Part shown: positions 46,000 through 54,165 of the stretch, in pieces | Position numbering within the stretch: the first letter of the stretch is position 1 | Layout: each line of letters begins with the position of its first letter | Origin: Parasedimentitalea denitrificans | GTDB lineage: Bacteria > Pseudomonadota > Alphaproteobacteria > Rhodobacterales > Rhodobacteraceae | NCBI RefSeq assembly: GCF_011813015.1 | Contig: NZ_QHLQ01000006.1 | Coordinates: forward strand, 62,001 to 126,000 | Length of the DNA stretch: 64,000 bases | Direction of reading: 5' to 3' | Notes under the pieces: model-generated | Databases searched by the model: none | What the model was told of the DNA's origin: nothing | Seen by the model: the letters and a program-made list of their open reading frames with translations, nothing else | Made by a program: the position numbers and the translations under genes

Positions 46000-47445
46000 T
46001 TATTCCGGGTCGGTGCTGTAAATCAAACGTTCATCACAGGGGGCAACCCGCAGAATGTTTGTGGTGCCCGGCACGTTGAACGGCACACCCGCAGTCACAA
46101 CGATCTGATCCGTTTCAGTCGCAAAGCCACCTGCCCGTGCCGACCGAGCCGCGCTAACAACGGCGCCTTTGAACCGGTTCAGCTCCAACGTCATGACGCA
46201 GTTACAGCCCCAGCTAAGCGCCAGACGGCGTGCGGTGCGCGGGACCGAGGTCAGCGCCAGGATCGGCACGCTAGGACGTTCACGCGCTGTCAACAGCGCT
46301 GTGGTGCCGCTCTGGGTGAAACAGCAGATCGCCTTGACGTCAGTCTTTTCCGCAATCTCACGTGCTGCCGCCACAATACCATCAGCGATCGTGTTGCCCT
46401 TGGCCGTGCGAGAGGCCGCGATGATATCGGCGTAGGTCGGGTCTGCCTCGACCTCGATGGCGACGTTGTTCATTGTCTGCACAGCTTCGATCGGATAATC
46501 GCCTGCCGCAGATTCCGCGCTCAGCATCACCGCATCGGCGCCCTCATAGATCGCCGTAGCAACGTCCGACACTTCGGCACGGGTCGGCATTGGGCTTTCG
46601 ATCATGCTCTCTAGCATCTGAGTGGCCACAATCACCGGCTTGGCCGCTGCACGACACTTGCGCACCAGACGTTTCTGGATTGGAGGAACCGCAGACACAG
46701 GCAATTCAACGCCCAGATCACCACGCGCCACCATGATACCATCCGAGGCATCTAGGATTTCAGCAAAGCTATCGACAGCCAATGGTTTTTCGATCTTGCT
46801 CAGGATAGCCGCCCGGCCATCGGCCAGCGCGCGGGCTTCGAACACATCTTTGGCGCGCTGTACAAACGAAAGGGCCAGCCAATCTACGCCGAGGTTACAG
46901 ACGAACTCCAGATCCTTGCGGTCCTTTTCAGACAGAGCGGCCAGAGGCAGCTCAACATCTGGTACATTCACGCCTTTACGGTTGGATATGGTGCCGCCAA
47001 TTTCGACGGTACAGTCGGCAAAGCCATCGCCGCAAGAGTCGACAACCAAACGGATCTTACCGTCATTGACCAGCAGGTGCGCGCCAATTTCCAGGGCTTG
47101 GAAAATCTCGGGGTGCGGCAGGCAAACGCGGTTCAGGTCGCCCTCGGCCTCGTCCAGATCCATGCGGAACTTGGCACCAATTACCAGCTCTTCCGAGCCA
47201 TTGGCAAATACACCAACACGCAATTTCGGGCCCTGTAGATCAGCGAGGATACAGATCGGGCTGTCCAGCTCTTCTTCAACTCGGCGGATAATGGCGTGCT
47301 TTTCAGCGATCTCGTCATGAGTGCCGTGTGACATGTTCAAACGAAACACATCAGCGCCCGCTTCATGCAGCGCCTTGATGGCCGAGTAGGTCTCCGATGC
47401 GGGCCCCAGGGTGGCTACAATCTTTACATTGCGCTGGCGTCTCAT
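46000..47445 (-). CDS. pyk: pyruvate kinase
   Basis: Final glycolytic enzyme, making pyruvate and ATP from PEP and ADP. The 481-residue protein opens MRRQRNVKIVATLGPASETY. It has the substrate- and metal-binding block RLNMSHGTHDE, the active-site MVARGDLGVELP (about 235-246), KPVIVATQMLESMIESPMPT (about 265-284) and AVMLSAESAAGDYPIEAV. The C-terminal domain (about 345-475) is complete, with CFTQSGTTALLTARERPSVP. Confidence 0.97.
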   Translation of the reverse strand: MRRQRNVKIVATLGPASETYSAIKALHEAGADVFRLNMSHGTHDEIAEKHAIIRRVEEELDSPICILADLQGPKLRVGVFANGSEELVIGAKFRMDLDEAEGDLNRVCLPHPEIFQALEIGAHLLVNDGKIRLVVDSCGDGFADCTVEIGGTISNRKGVNVPDVELPLAALSEKDRKDLEFVCNLGVDWLALSFVQRAKDVFEARALADGRAAILSKIEKPLAVDSFAEILDASDGIMVARGDLGVELPVSAVPPIQKRLVRKCRAAAKPVIVATQMLESMIESPMPTRAEVSDVATAIYEGADAVMLSAESAAGDYPIEAVQTMNNVAIEVEADPTYADIIAASRTAKGNTIADGIVAAAREIAEKTDVKAICCFTQSGTTALLTARERPSVPILALTSVPRTARRLALSWGCNCVMTLELNRFKGAVVSAARSARAGGFATETDQIVVTAGVPFNVPGTTNILRVAPCDERLIYSTDPE

Positions 47446-47742
47446 AGGGGCGGCTCCTTCGGATTATTTGTATTGTGATCGCAAACAGTAGTCGGGGACC
47501 TTATCGTGCAAATCCCCATTTGCTGCAACTCCCCTATAGTTTTGACCATCAAGATGACAGGCCAATGACGATAATTCCTCAATCTGCCCACTATTTAGGC
47601 AGTTTCCGACGTTTGCCGCCGCCACAACCTTACCCAACGTCAACTTTAACGATTTTCAACCGCACATCATTGTGAGAAGGAGGGCGCCCCCCCATATTTG
47701 GAGGGAAGGAACTTCAAGTCCCCTTTTAGAAAGGAGGGTGTC
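47446..47742. other. intergenic region between divergent pyk and DUF6868 gene
   Basis: The 297 bp carry no gene. The right end is purine-rich with two Shine-Dalgarno-like runs (GGAGGGAAGGAA near 47700 and AAGGAGGG at 47730-47737). The second sets the start of the next gene. I see no clear operator or hairpin. Confidence 0.5.
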
Positions 47743-47982
47743 ATGACCCTTGCTACTATGACCACATTCTTTGGTTGGATGACTGTCCTCAACATCGGCT
47801 TACTGGCTATCACCGCCATTATGCTGCTCGTCGGACGCGAAAAGTTATCGGCCCTACATGCAGGCATGTTCAACATGGAAGCCAGCGATGTGAAAAAGGT
47901 CTACTTCAAGTACATCGCCAACTACAAAATCCTGACGCTGGTGTTCTGTCTGGTGCCCTACATCGCGCTAAAGCTGATGTAA
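47743..47982 (+). CDS. DUF6868-type small membrane protein
   Basis: A 79-residue protein with two hydrophobic helices (about 8-32 and 60-78) and a middle segment MFNMEASDVKKVYFKYIANY. This pattern matches the small DUF6868 family of proteobacterial membrane proteins. The ATG at 47743 has AAGGAGGG 5-6 bases upstream and is preferred over an in-frame start 15 codons earlier. Function is unknown. Confidence 0.8.
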   Translation: MTLATMTTFFGWMTVLNIGLLAITAIMLLVGREKLSALHAGMFNMEASDVKKVYFKYIANYKILTLVFCLVPYIALKLM

Positions 47983-48066
47983 TCCGGCAAACCAACCCGC
48001 ATTGAACGACTGACGTCCGTTTGCTAGTCACGCAGGCGGACGTATTTGTTTTGAAGGAGCGCATCG

Positions 48067-48381
48067 ATGGATCCGCAGACCGAGATTGAACTCCAGGCCG
48101 CCGCATTCCGCCGCCTGCAGAAACACCTGATGGAAGACCGCACCGACGCGCAGAACATCGACATGATGAACCTTGCCGGCTTCTGCCGCAACTGCCTGTC
48201 ACGCTGGTATCAGGAAGCCGCGAACGAGCGTGGCATCGAGATGGACAAGAACGAAGCTCGTGAGATTTTCTACGGCATGACCATGGACGAGTGGAAAGCC
48301 AACTATCAGACCGACGCCAGCCCCAAAAAGCAGGCCGAATTCGAAGTCGCGTTCAAAGAAAACGTAACCGACAAAAGCTAA
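48067..48381 (+). CDS. DUF1244 family protein
   Basis: A 104-residue cytoplasmic protein of the DUF1244 family. The conserved core reads FRRLQKHLMEDRTDAQNIDM, then LAGFCRNCLSRWYQEAANER (about 35-58) with its Cys-x2-Cys pair, and ends EIFYGMTMDEWKANYQ. It ends KQAEFEVAFKENVTDKS; the same 17-residue ending is encoded again at 50609-50662. Role unknown. Confidence 0.9.
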   Translation: MDPQTEIELQAAAFRRLQKHLMEDRTDAQNIDMMNLAGFCRNCLSRWYQEAANERGIEMDKNEAREIFYGMTMDEWKANYQTDASPKKQAEFEVAFKENVTDKS

Positions 48382-48392
48382 GCGATAATGTA

Positions 48393-48420
48393 GGAGAGCG
48401 GAGGTTAAACTCCGCTCTCC
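48393..48420. terminator. hairpin between converging DUF1244 and SnoaL-like genes
   Basis: GGAGAGCGGAG (48393-48403) pairs perfectly with CTCCGCTCTCC (48410-48420) around a 6-base loop. It lies between two converging stop codons. Neither side has a clear T-run, so termination may be weak. Confidence 0.65.
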
Positions 48421-48427
48421 TATGGCC

Positions 48428-48904
48428 TCAGCTTCCCTGCGACGCCAGTAATTGCGCGCCATGCGGGTTATCAATCACCATGAGCCATGTCCCGTCTGGT
48501 TGACGACGCAACACTGCGACTGACAGCCCTGACTGCCCAATCTCTGTTCCGTCCGGCGCACGACCTGACATCTGCCATGGCGTGATGTGCAGGGCAGTGT
48601 CCCCCGCGATAAAGACCTCATGTTCACCAAATTCGAAAACTGGGTCCACTGCTGACATCCCGGTGAACATGGCCCGCAATGTATCTGGATCCGACACCGG
48701 TTGTCCGGGTTCAAACATCACCGTTGCAGTGTCTTCGTAGGTTGCCATCACCCCGTCGATATCCTTGGCCATAAAGGCACTGCTCATCGTGGTGATAGTT
48801 TCCAGTACTTTTTGTTGTTCAGTGGTCATTGGCTTTCCTTCTGCTGCCAGTGTGATTGGGGCCGACAAGACAAGCGCCATCAGCCATGCAAATGCATGTT
48901 TCAT
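48428..48904 (-). CDS. exported SnoaL/NTF2-like protein
   Basis: A 158-residue protein with a signal peptide (about 1-20, ending LAAEG). An NTF2/SnoaL-like cone fold of the DUF4440 type follows (TTEQQKVLETITTMSSAFMA, then DGVMATYEDTATVMFEPGQP and VLRRQPDGTWLMVIDNPHG). Such proteins bind or isomerise small ligands. It lies 37 bp downstream of the ECF sigma factor gene on the same strand, so it is probably in the same transcript. Confidence 0.85.
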   Translation of the reverse strand: MKHAFAWLMALVLSAPITLAAEGKPMTTEQQKVLETITTMSSAFMAKDIDGVMATYEDTATVMFEPGQPVSDPDTLRAMFTGMSAVDPVFEFGEHEVFIAGDTALHITPWQMSGRAPDGTEIGQSGLSVAVLRRQPDGTWLMVIDNPHGAQLLASQGS

Positions 48905-48941
48905 AAGAGTATTCCTTTGGTTTGAGTTTAGGGTGGAGGGG

Positions 48942-49757
48942 TTATTTAGGGTCCGGTGGGTTCACAATCTGCAGCACCTTGGCTGCCAGATTATCCGTTG
49001 CCGCCAAGGGGCCGGTGGCTTGCTGTAATTTCTGCGCCACCAGGGCAGCTTCGGTCTTGGCCGCGACTTGACGGACATCCCGATAGCTCGGTGCATCCTG
49101 CAATAGTGCGGAGGGGCTATCGCCAATCCGCCCTGATGCCAGCGCTGCTGGCAGGCGGCGCGGACAGGAACACGGCGCATCAGAATTGGCTAGGCCGCAG
49201 CTTCTGGCGGTGAAGGCCAGAAGCTTGGACCGCGCCCGCGACAGTCGCTGGCGATAAGTGGCAGATGGGACATCCAAGGCATTCGCCGCCTCGCGATGAT
49301 CCATCTCAAGAATGTCTCCAAGGACATAGGCCGCGCGGTGGTTTGCATCCAGACACAGCAGCATCGCCATAGTGCAGCGCACCCGCAACTCGTTCAGCAT
49401 CACATGGTCCTCGGGGGCGGCGGCAGAGTCATCTGCCAACCCGTCCAGCAGATCTTCTGCAAACACCTCAAAGCTCAGCCCCGGATCACGGGCCAGCATT
49501 TTCTTGGCGGTCAAAAGATAGTTCGACGCAACCCGGTAGACCCAGGTTTCAAACTTGCTGTCGCCCTTGAACGTCGACAGTTTTGTCACCACCCGGATCA
49601 GAATTTCCTGCGTCGCATCCTGCGCCAGACTGGCATCCCCCACCATTCTGAGCGCCAAATGGTGCACCCGGTCTTGTATGTGTTTAACCAGCTGCTCCAG
49701 CGCGGCTGCATCCCCCTGCTGCGCCTGCGCGACAATGCTGTTGATACTCTGACCCAT
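48942..49757 (-). CDS. RNA polymerase sigma factor, ECF type with Cys-containing C-terminal extension
   Basis: A 271-residue sigma factor. Region 2 (about 20-90) contains the DATQEILIRVVTKL helix and FETWVYRVASNYLL. Region 4 (about 115-180) contains YVLGDILEMDHREAANALDV and YRQRLSRARSKLL. Beyond residue 185 is an extra ~85 residues with CGLANSDAPCSCPRRLPAAL, a Cys cluster known from ECF factors that lack a separate anti-sigma gene. A SnoaL-like protein gene follows, and no anti-sigma gene is adjacent. The extension may therefore do the sensing, perhaps of metal or redox state. Confidence 0.88.
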   Translation of the reverse strand: MGQSINSIVAQAQQGDAAALEQLVKHIQDRVHHLALRMVGDASLAQDATQEILIRVVTKLSTFKGDSKFETWVYRVASNYLLTAKKMLARDPGLSFEVFAEDLLDGLADDSAAAPEDHVMLNELRVRCTMAMLLCLDANHRAAYVLGDILEMDHREAANALDVPSATYRQRLSRARSKLLAFTARSCGLANSDAPCSCPRRLPAALASGRIGDSPSALLQDAPSYRDVRQVAAKTEAALVAQKLQQATGPLAATDNLAAKVLQIVNPPDPK

Positions 49758-49852
49758 TCGGCTGTCCTTTGCTGTTGTCTAATAGGTTAGACACTCGCGC
49801 GACTAAATGTGTGACAGACTTTTTGAATATTTTTTCAATCACTCGTCTGTTC

Positions 49853-50610
49853 AGCACTAGATCGTCGTCTCACCTGCTCTGTCAAAGATTCAAAGTGAGC
49901 CGGTTTGGGAGATCTCGACCAGTGCGGACAGGACTGCATCTGCTGCAACAGAGGCCAGGATCATGCCCATGACCCGGCTAACAATGGCAGCGCCCGAGTT
50001 TCCGATCACCCGAATGATTGGGTCAGCAAGCACCATGAACAGGCACGCGACAGCCAAGACACCTGCCATAACCACACCAGTTATTGCCTGATCTCCGACC
50101 CCGTATTGGGCGTTGTCCGTCAGCATTACGATGGCCAGCATCGCACCGGGAGAGGCCAGCGAAGGCACCGCCAGTGGGAAAATTGCAGGGGATGGCGCAG
50201 AGTCTTGCGCCTGCTCATCCACCTCGACAGATTGTTTGTCACTTGCCGGCTTAGACTCGCCAAAAATCATTGTCAGGGCAAACAGGAACAATACGATCCC
50301 CCCTGCCACCTGGAACGACAGCAGGCTAATGCCCAATGCGTCAATCAACAGCTGACCAAACATCAGAAAGAACAGCAGTACGGCAATACTAACCACGGTG
50401 GCCAGTAACGCCGTTTTTCGTCGATCTGATGCCGCCATGCCGGCCGTGACAGCAATAAAGACGGGAATTGTGCCAATCGGGTCGATGACAACCCACAAGG
50501 TAATGAAACGTTCAAATAAATCCATGGCCGCACATGAACCACATGCGCCAGCCCGATGCACGATCAATTCCACAGCGCGCAACTATACCCGCAAGATCCC
50601 GCCCACAAAA
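49853..50610. repeat. ~760 bp direct duplication, copy 1 (carries marC)
   Basis: This segment and 52490-53248 are near-identical along their length in the same orientation. They share both flanks of marC: the TCACCTGCTCTG motif after the stop codon and the region from the start codon to GATCCCGCCCACAAAA. The identity breaks exactly at CCCACAAAA on the right. The sulfatase gene lies between the copies. Confidence 0.9.
49890..50525 (-). CDS. marC: MarC family integral membrane protein, copy 1
   Basis: A 211-residue inner-membrane protein with six predicted helices, typical of MarC/UPF0056. ERFITLWVVIDPIGTIPVFI (about 4-23) is the family's opening. The ending is NSGAAIVSRVMGMILASVAA. The ATG at 50525 gives the usual N-terminus; longer frames upstream are unsupported. 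It is about 97% identical to the second copy at 52528-53163, with seven differences, five of them in the central hydrophilic loop. MarC proteins have no settled function. Confidence 0.92.
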   Translation of the reverse strand: MDLFERFITLWVVIDPIGTIPVFIAVTAGMAASDRRKTALLATVVSIAVLLFFLMFGQLLIDALGISLLSFQVAGGIVLFLFALTMIFGESKPASDKQSVEVDEQAQDSAPSPAIFPLAVPSLASPGAMLAIVMLTDNAQYGVGDQAITGVVMAGVLAVACLFMVLADPIIRVIGNSGAAIVSRVMGMILASVAADAVLSALVEISQTGSL

Positions 50611-50662
50611 GCAAGCCGAGTTCGAAGTCGCATTCAAAGAGAACGTGACTGATAAGAGCTAA
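50609..50662 (+). pseudogene. 3' end remnant of a DUF1244 gene
   Basis: The bases encode KQAEFEVAFKENVTDKS followed by TAA, the exact C-terminus of the DUF1244 protein at 48067-48381. Eight bases differ over 54 from the intact gene, all at third codon positions. It begins at the right border of the marC duplication, with no upstream coding part. Confidence 0.88.
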
Positions 50663-50757
50663 ATCCCAGGCCAAGGAGACAGCCCAAATGGACCGACTCA
50701 ACCTATCAACTCACATGGCGGCGCGATCAAACCACCGCCATATTTGTCGAAACTTCC

Positions 50758-52338
50758 CTACTGCCAAGCAGGTTCAATAATACCCTTTTCGCGGATCTGG
50801 TTCAGGATCTGAGCCGCCCTCAGCGACTGATAGTTGATCCCCGAAGCATTCAGCGTCGCGCCCTCTTGGAAGGGGTAGCCTTGCATGGTGGTCAGGAATT
50901 TTTGCACCACTTCCTGAATGGGCACAAACAGCCACATCTGGTCACCATACCAGCGCAAGTACATGCCGGATTCTTCCCACATTTCTTCAAACGGATCGGC
51001 CCGTAGGTTGATGATCGTTGGCCAAAGGGTCTCTACCCGCACCGCCTCGGCGATATTCTTGCCTTCGTAATATGCAAAATGAACTTTCCAATCGTTCCAC
51101 CGCACGGCGTTCAATTCACCATCTGCGGAGAAATAGAAAATCTGATCCCGCTCGCTTTCGCCTTCACCGGCCAGATAGGCGGACTGGTCATAGCCATCCA
51201 GGTGAACTTTCCACTCTTTGCTGTTAGCGGTGAAACCATCTTTCAGCTTCTCAACAACATCAGGAACACCAGCCGCAGCCAGCAGGGTTGGCATCCAGTC
51301 TTCCTGGCTGAAGATCCCATTGAACTTGGCACCTTGTTTCACAACTCCCGGCCAGCGGATCAGTTGCGGCACACGGAAACCGCCTTCCCAGGTCGTACCC
51401 TTTTCACCATGGAATGGCGTTATACCGCCATCCGGCCAGGTGAACTTCTCAGCCCCGTTGTCAGTTGAGTACACCACGATGGTATTGTCATCGATGCCCA
51501 GCTCTTCGAGCTTGTCCAGCAACAGCCCTACGTGGTCGTCATGTTCCACCATGCCATCCGGGTACAGGCCAATACCTGTGCGACCGACGGCTTCGGGCTT
51601 TAGCCGGGTCCAGACATGCATCCGGGTTGCGTTGAACCACATAAAGAACGGCTTATCCTGCGCCACAGATCGCTCCATAAAGTCCAGTCCAGCCGCCAGA
51701 AACTCCTCATCCGCGGTTTCCATCCGTTTTTGGGTCATCGGACCAGTGTCTTCGATCTGCCCATCTGCCGACGACCGGATCACCCCGCGTGGGCCATATT
51801 TTTCGCGAAATTCGGGGTCCTTTGGGTAGTAATAGGTTTCTGGCTCTTCCTCGGCATTCAGGTGATAAAGATTGCCAAAGAATTCATCAAAGCCATGGTT
51901 TGTCGGCAGGTGATTGTCCTGATCGCCCAAATGGTTCTTGCCGAACTGCCCAGTAGCATAACCTTGATCCTTGAGCAGATCAGCGATGGTCGGCGTCCAA
52001 TCCGGAATTCCATGTTCCGACCCCGGCATCCCAATAGTCAAAAGCCCCGTCCGGAACGGATGCTGACCGGTGATAAAAGACGCCCGCCCCGCCGTACAGG
52101 TCTGCTGCGCATAGGCGTCAGTGAACATACCGCCCTCAGCCGCCAACCGGTCAATGTTCGGGGTCTGATAGCCCATCATTCCGTGATTGTAGGCACTGAT
52201 ATTGTACATCCCGATATCGTCACCCCAGATCACCAGGATATTGGGCTTGTCGTTTTGCGCCGCTGCAATAGTTGCGGAAACTGCCGCCCCAACCACAGCC
52301 ACAGCCACACATCTAATAGCTTGAAACAATATCCGCAT
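50758..52338 (-). CDS. arylsulfatase (sulfatase family), exported
   Basis: A 526-residue sulfatase. It has a signal peptide (about 1-28, ending ATIAAA). The N-terminal metal site is VIWGDDIG. The modification motif QQTCTAGRASFITGQ (about 79-93) carries the Cys that is converted to formylglycine. Further on are GKNHLGDQ, MWFNATRMHVW and the second metal-site region STDNGAEKFTWPDGG. The ATG at 52338 begins the signal peptide; a start 25 codons earlier is unlikely. It would release sulfate from sulfated substrates, fitting a marine niche. It lies between the two marC copies. Confidence 0.93.
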   Translation of the reverse strand: MRILFQAIRCVAVAVVGAAVSATIAAAQNDKPNILVIWGDDIGMYNISAYNHGMMGYQTPNIDRLAAEGGMFTDAYAQQTCTAGRASFITGQHPFRTGLLTIGMPGSEHGIPDWTPTIADLLKDQGYATGQFGKNHLGDQDNHLPTNHGFDEFFGNLYHLNAEEEPETYYYPKDPEFREKYGPRGVIRSSADGQIEDTGPMTQKRMETADEEFLAAGLDFMERSVAQDKPFFMWFNATRMHVWTRLKPEAVGRTGIGLYPDGMVEHDDHVGLLLDKLEELGIDDNTIVVYSTDNGAEKFTWPDGGITPFHGEKGTTWEGGFRVPQLIRWPGVVKQGAKFNGIFSQEDWMPTLLAAAGVPDVVEKLKDGFTANSKEWKVHLDGYDQSAYLAGEGESERDQIFYFSADGELNAVRWNDWKVHFAYYEGKNIAEAVRVETLWPTIINLRADPFEEMWEESGMYLRWYGDQMWLFVPIQEVVQKFLTTMQGYPFQEGATLNASGINYQSLRAAQILNQIREKGIIEPAWQ

Positions 52339-52489
52339 AAAAAACGCCCTTTTTGACCAGTACAAACGACAATAACGTCTTTCAGGCGACACTATTGCCC
52401 CCCCTGGTGTCAACTTTGCTGTTCACACGATTCTTGAAACGACAAAAAATGCCGCCCCAAAATGGGACTGCCCGGTCATCGGATTAGAA

Positions 52490-53248
52490 AGCACTCAGAT
52501 TGTCGCCTCACCTGCTCTGCCAGAGAGTCAAAGTGAACCGGTTTGGGAAATCTCGACCAGTGCAGACAGCACTGCATCTGCTGCAACAGAGGCCAGGATC
52601 ATGCCCATGACCCGGCTAACAATGGCAGCACCCGAGTTGCCGATCACCCGAATGATTGGGTCAGCCAGTACCATGAACAGGCACGCGACAGCCAAGACAC
52701 CTGCCATAACCACACCAGTTATTGCCTGATCACCAACCCCGTATTGGGCGTTATCCGTCAGCATAACAATGGCCAGCATCGCACCGGGAGAGGCCAGCGA
52801 AGGCACCGCCAGTGGAAAAATTGCAGGGGATGGCGCAGAGTCTTGCGCCTGTTCTTCATCCTCGACAGATCGTCTGTCACTTGCGGGTTTGGAGTCGCCA
52901 AAAATCATTGTCAGGGCAAACAGGAACAATACGATCCCCCCTGCCACCTGGAACGACAGCAAACTAATGCCCAATGCGTCAATCAACAGCTGACCAAACA
53001 TCAGGAAGAACAACAGCACGGCAATACTGACCACGGTGGCCAGCAACGCCGTTTTACGTCGATCCGGCGCTGCCATGCCTGCAGTTACAGCAATAAAGAC
53101 GGGAATGGTGCCAATCGGATCGATGACAACCCACAGGGTGATAAAACGTTCAAGTAAATCCATGGCCGCACATGAACCACATGCGTCAGCCCGATGCACG
53201 ACCAATCACGCAGCCCGTAACTATATCCGCAAGATCCCGCCCACAAAA
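52490..53248. repeat. ~760 bp direct duplication, copy 2 (carries marC)
   Basis: Partner of 49853-50610, in the same orientation. Here the right border CCCACAAAA runs straight into the terminator of the dat operon (53250-53270). In copy 1 it runs into the DUF1244 remnant. Confidence 0.9.
52528..53163 (-). CDS. marC: MarC family integral membrane protein, copy 2
   Basis: A 211-residue paralogue of the protein encoded at 49890-50525. It keeps all six hydrophobic helices and the ERFITLWVVIDPIGTIPVFI opening (Leu at residue 4 in place of Phe). The hydrophilic loop reads GDSKPASDRRSVEDEEQAQD instead of the copy 1 form. The intact frame argues that it is expressed. Both copies carry the same upstream ~85 bp, so they probably share promoter features. 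Confidence 0.92.
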   Translation of the reverse strand: MDLLERFITLWVVIDPIGTIPVFIAVTAGMAAPDRRKTALLATVVSIAVLLFFLMFGQLLIDALGISLLSFQVAGGIVLFLFALTMIFGDSKPASDRRSVEDEEQAQDSAPSPAIFPLAVPSLASPGAMLAIVMLTDNAQYGVGDQAITGVVMAGVLAVACLFMVLADPIIRVIGNSGAAIVSRVMGMILASVAADAVLSALVEISQTGSL

Positions 53249-53270
53249 AAGCCGCCCCACTGGGGCGGCT
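53247..53270 (-). terminator. intrinsic terminator of the dgcN-dgcA-dat operon
   Basis: AGCCGCCCC (53250-53258) pairs perfectly with GGGGCGGCT (53262-53270) around a 3-base loop. On the minus strand it runs into TTTTTTG. It lies 24 bp past the dat stop. Confidence 0.93.
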
Positions 53271-53294
53271 CTAACTGTACATTGCTCTGGTGGA

Positions 53295-54155
53295 TCAGAT
53301 CGCCGCTTTGCGGCTTTCGTCCAGATAGATCTCACGCAGACGTTTGGCGATTGGGCCCGGGGTTCCGCCGCCCAGCGCAACACCGTCGATCTCAACCACC
53401 GGCATCACAAAGGCACTGGCCGAAGTGGTGAATGCTTCATCCGCCTCTTTCGCCTCGTCGATGGTAAACAGGCGTTCTTCGATCTTCAGCTGAGCCTCAG
53501 CCGCCATGCGCAGCACTGCCTTGCGGGTGATGCCGTGCAAAATGTCGGTGGACAGCGGACGGGTGACAATGGTGCCATCTTTGACGAAATAGGCGTTGTT
53601 GGACGTGCCTTCGGTGACGTGACCATCTTCGATCAGCCAGGCATCATCACAGCCAGCTTTCTTGGCCATCATCTTGCCCATCGACGGGTACAGCAGCTGC
53701 ACGGTTTTGATGTCACGACGGCCCCAGCGGATATCCTCGATCGAAATGATCTTGGCGCCTTTCTTGGCAGCCGGATTGTCGGCCAGGCCGGGTTTGTTCT
53801 GGGTGAACAGCACGATGGTCGGCTTGGTATCAGCGGAAGGGAACACAAAGTCCCGGTCGCCATCAGATCCGCGCGTGATCTGCAGGTAAACCAGACCTTC
53901 TACGATGTTATTGCGTTCAACCAGCTGACGGTGGATGTCCAGCAGCTCTTCCTTGGAGCAAGCGGCCTGCATCTCCAGCTCGTCCAGCGACCGCTGCAGG
54001 CGCACGGCGTGGCCTTCAAAGTCGATCAGTTTACCGTCCAGAACCGAGGTAACTTCGTAGACGCCATCGGCCATCAAGAAGCCACGGTCAAAAATCGAGA
54101 TCTTGGCTTCGGTCTCGGGCAGGTATTCGCCGTTTACATATACGGTACGGGTCAT
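53295..54155 (-). CDS. dat: D-amino-acid transaminase
   Basis: PLP-dependent fold type IV aminotransferase of 286 residues, expected to interconvert D-alanine and other D-amino acids with their keto acids. VYVNGEYLPETEAKISIFDR (about 4-23) is the standard opening. The PLP Lys candidate is in RWGRRDIKTVQLLYPSMGKM (Lys near residue 147), and EGTSNNAYFVKDG (about 180-192) is the phosphate-cup region. The ATG at 54155 has GAGGAG upstream. It starts 10 bp after the dgcA stop codon. This placement suggests D-amino acid catabolism rather than cell-wall supply. Confidence 0.92.
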   Translation of the reverse strand: MTRTVYVNGEYLPETEAKISIFDRGFLMADGVYEVTSVLDGKLIDFEGHAVRLQRSLDELEMQAACSKEELLDIHRQLVERNNIVEGLVYLQITRGSDGDRDFVFPSADTKPTIVLFTQNKPGLADNPAAKKGAKIISIEDIRWGRRDIKTVQLLYPSMGKMMAKKAGCDDAWLIEDGHVTEGTSNNAYFVKDGTIVTRPLSTDILHGITRKAVLRMAAEAQLKIEERLFTIDEAKEADEAFTTSASAFVMPVVEIDGVALGGGTPGPIAKRLREIYLDESRKAAI

Positions 54156-54165
54156 CGTGGTCTCC

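Noticed and set aside
49853..53248. Composite transposon formed by the two marC copies
   Set aside because: The repeats carry no transposase and no terminal inverted repeats or target-site duplication are visible. Segmental duplication or recombination explains them better.
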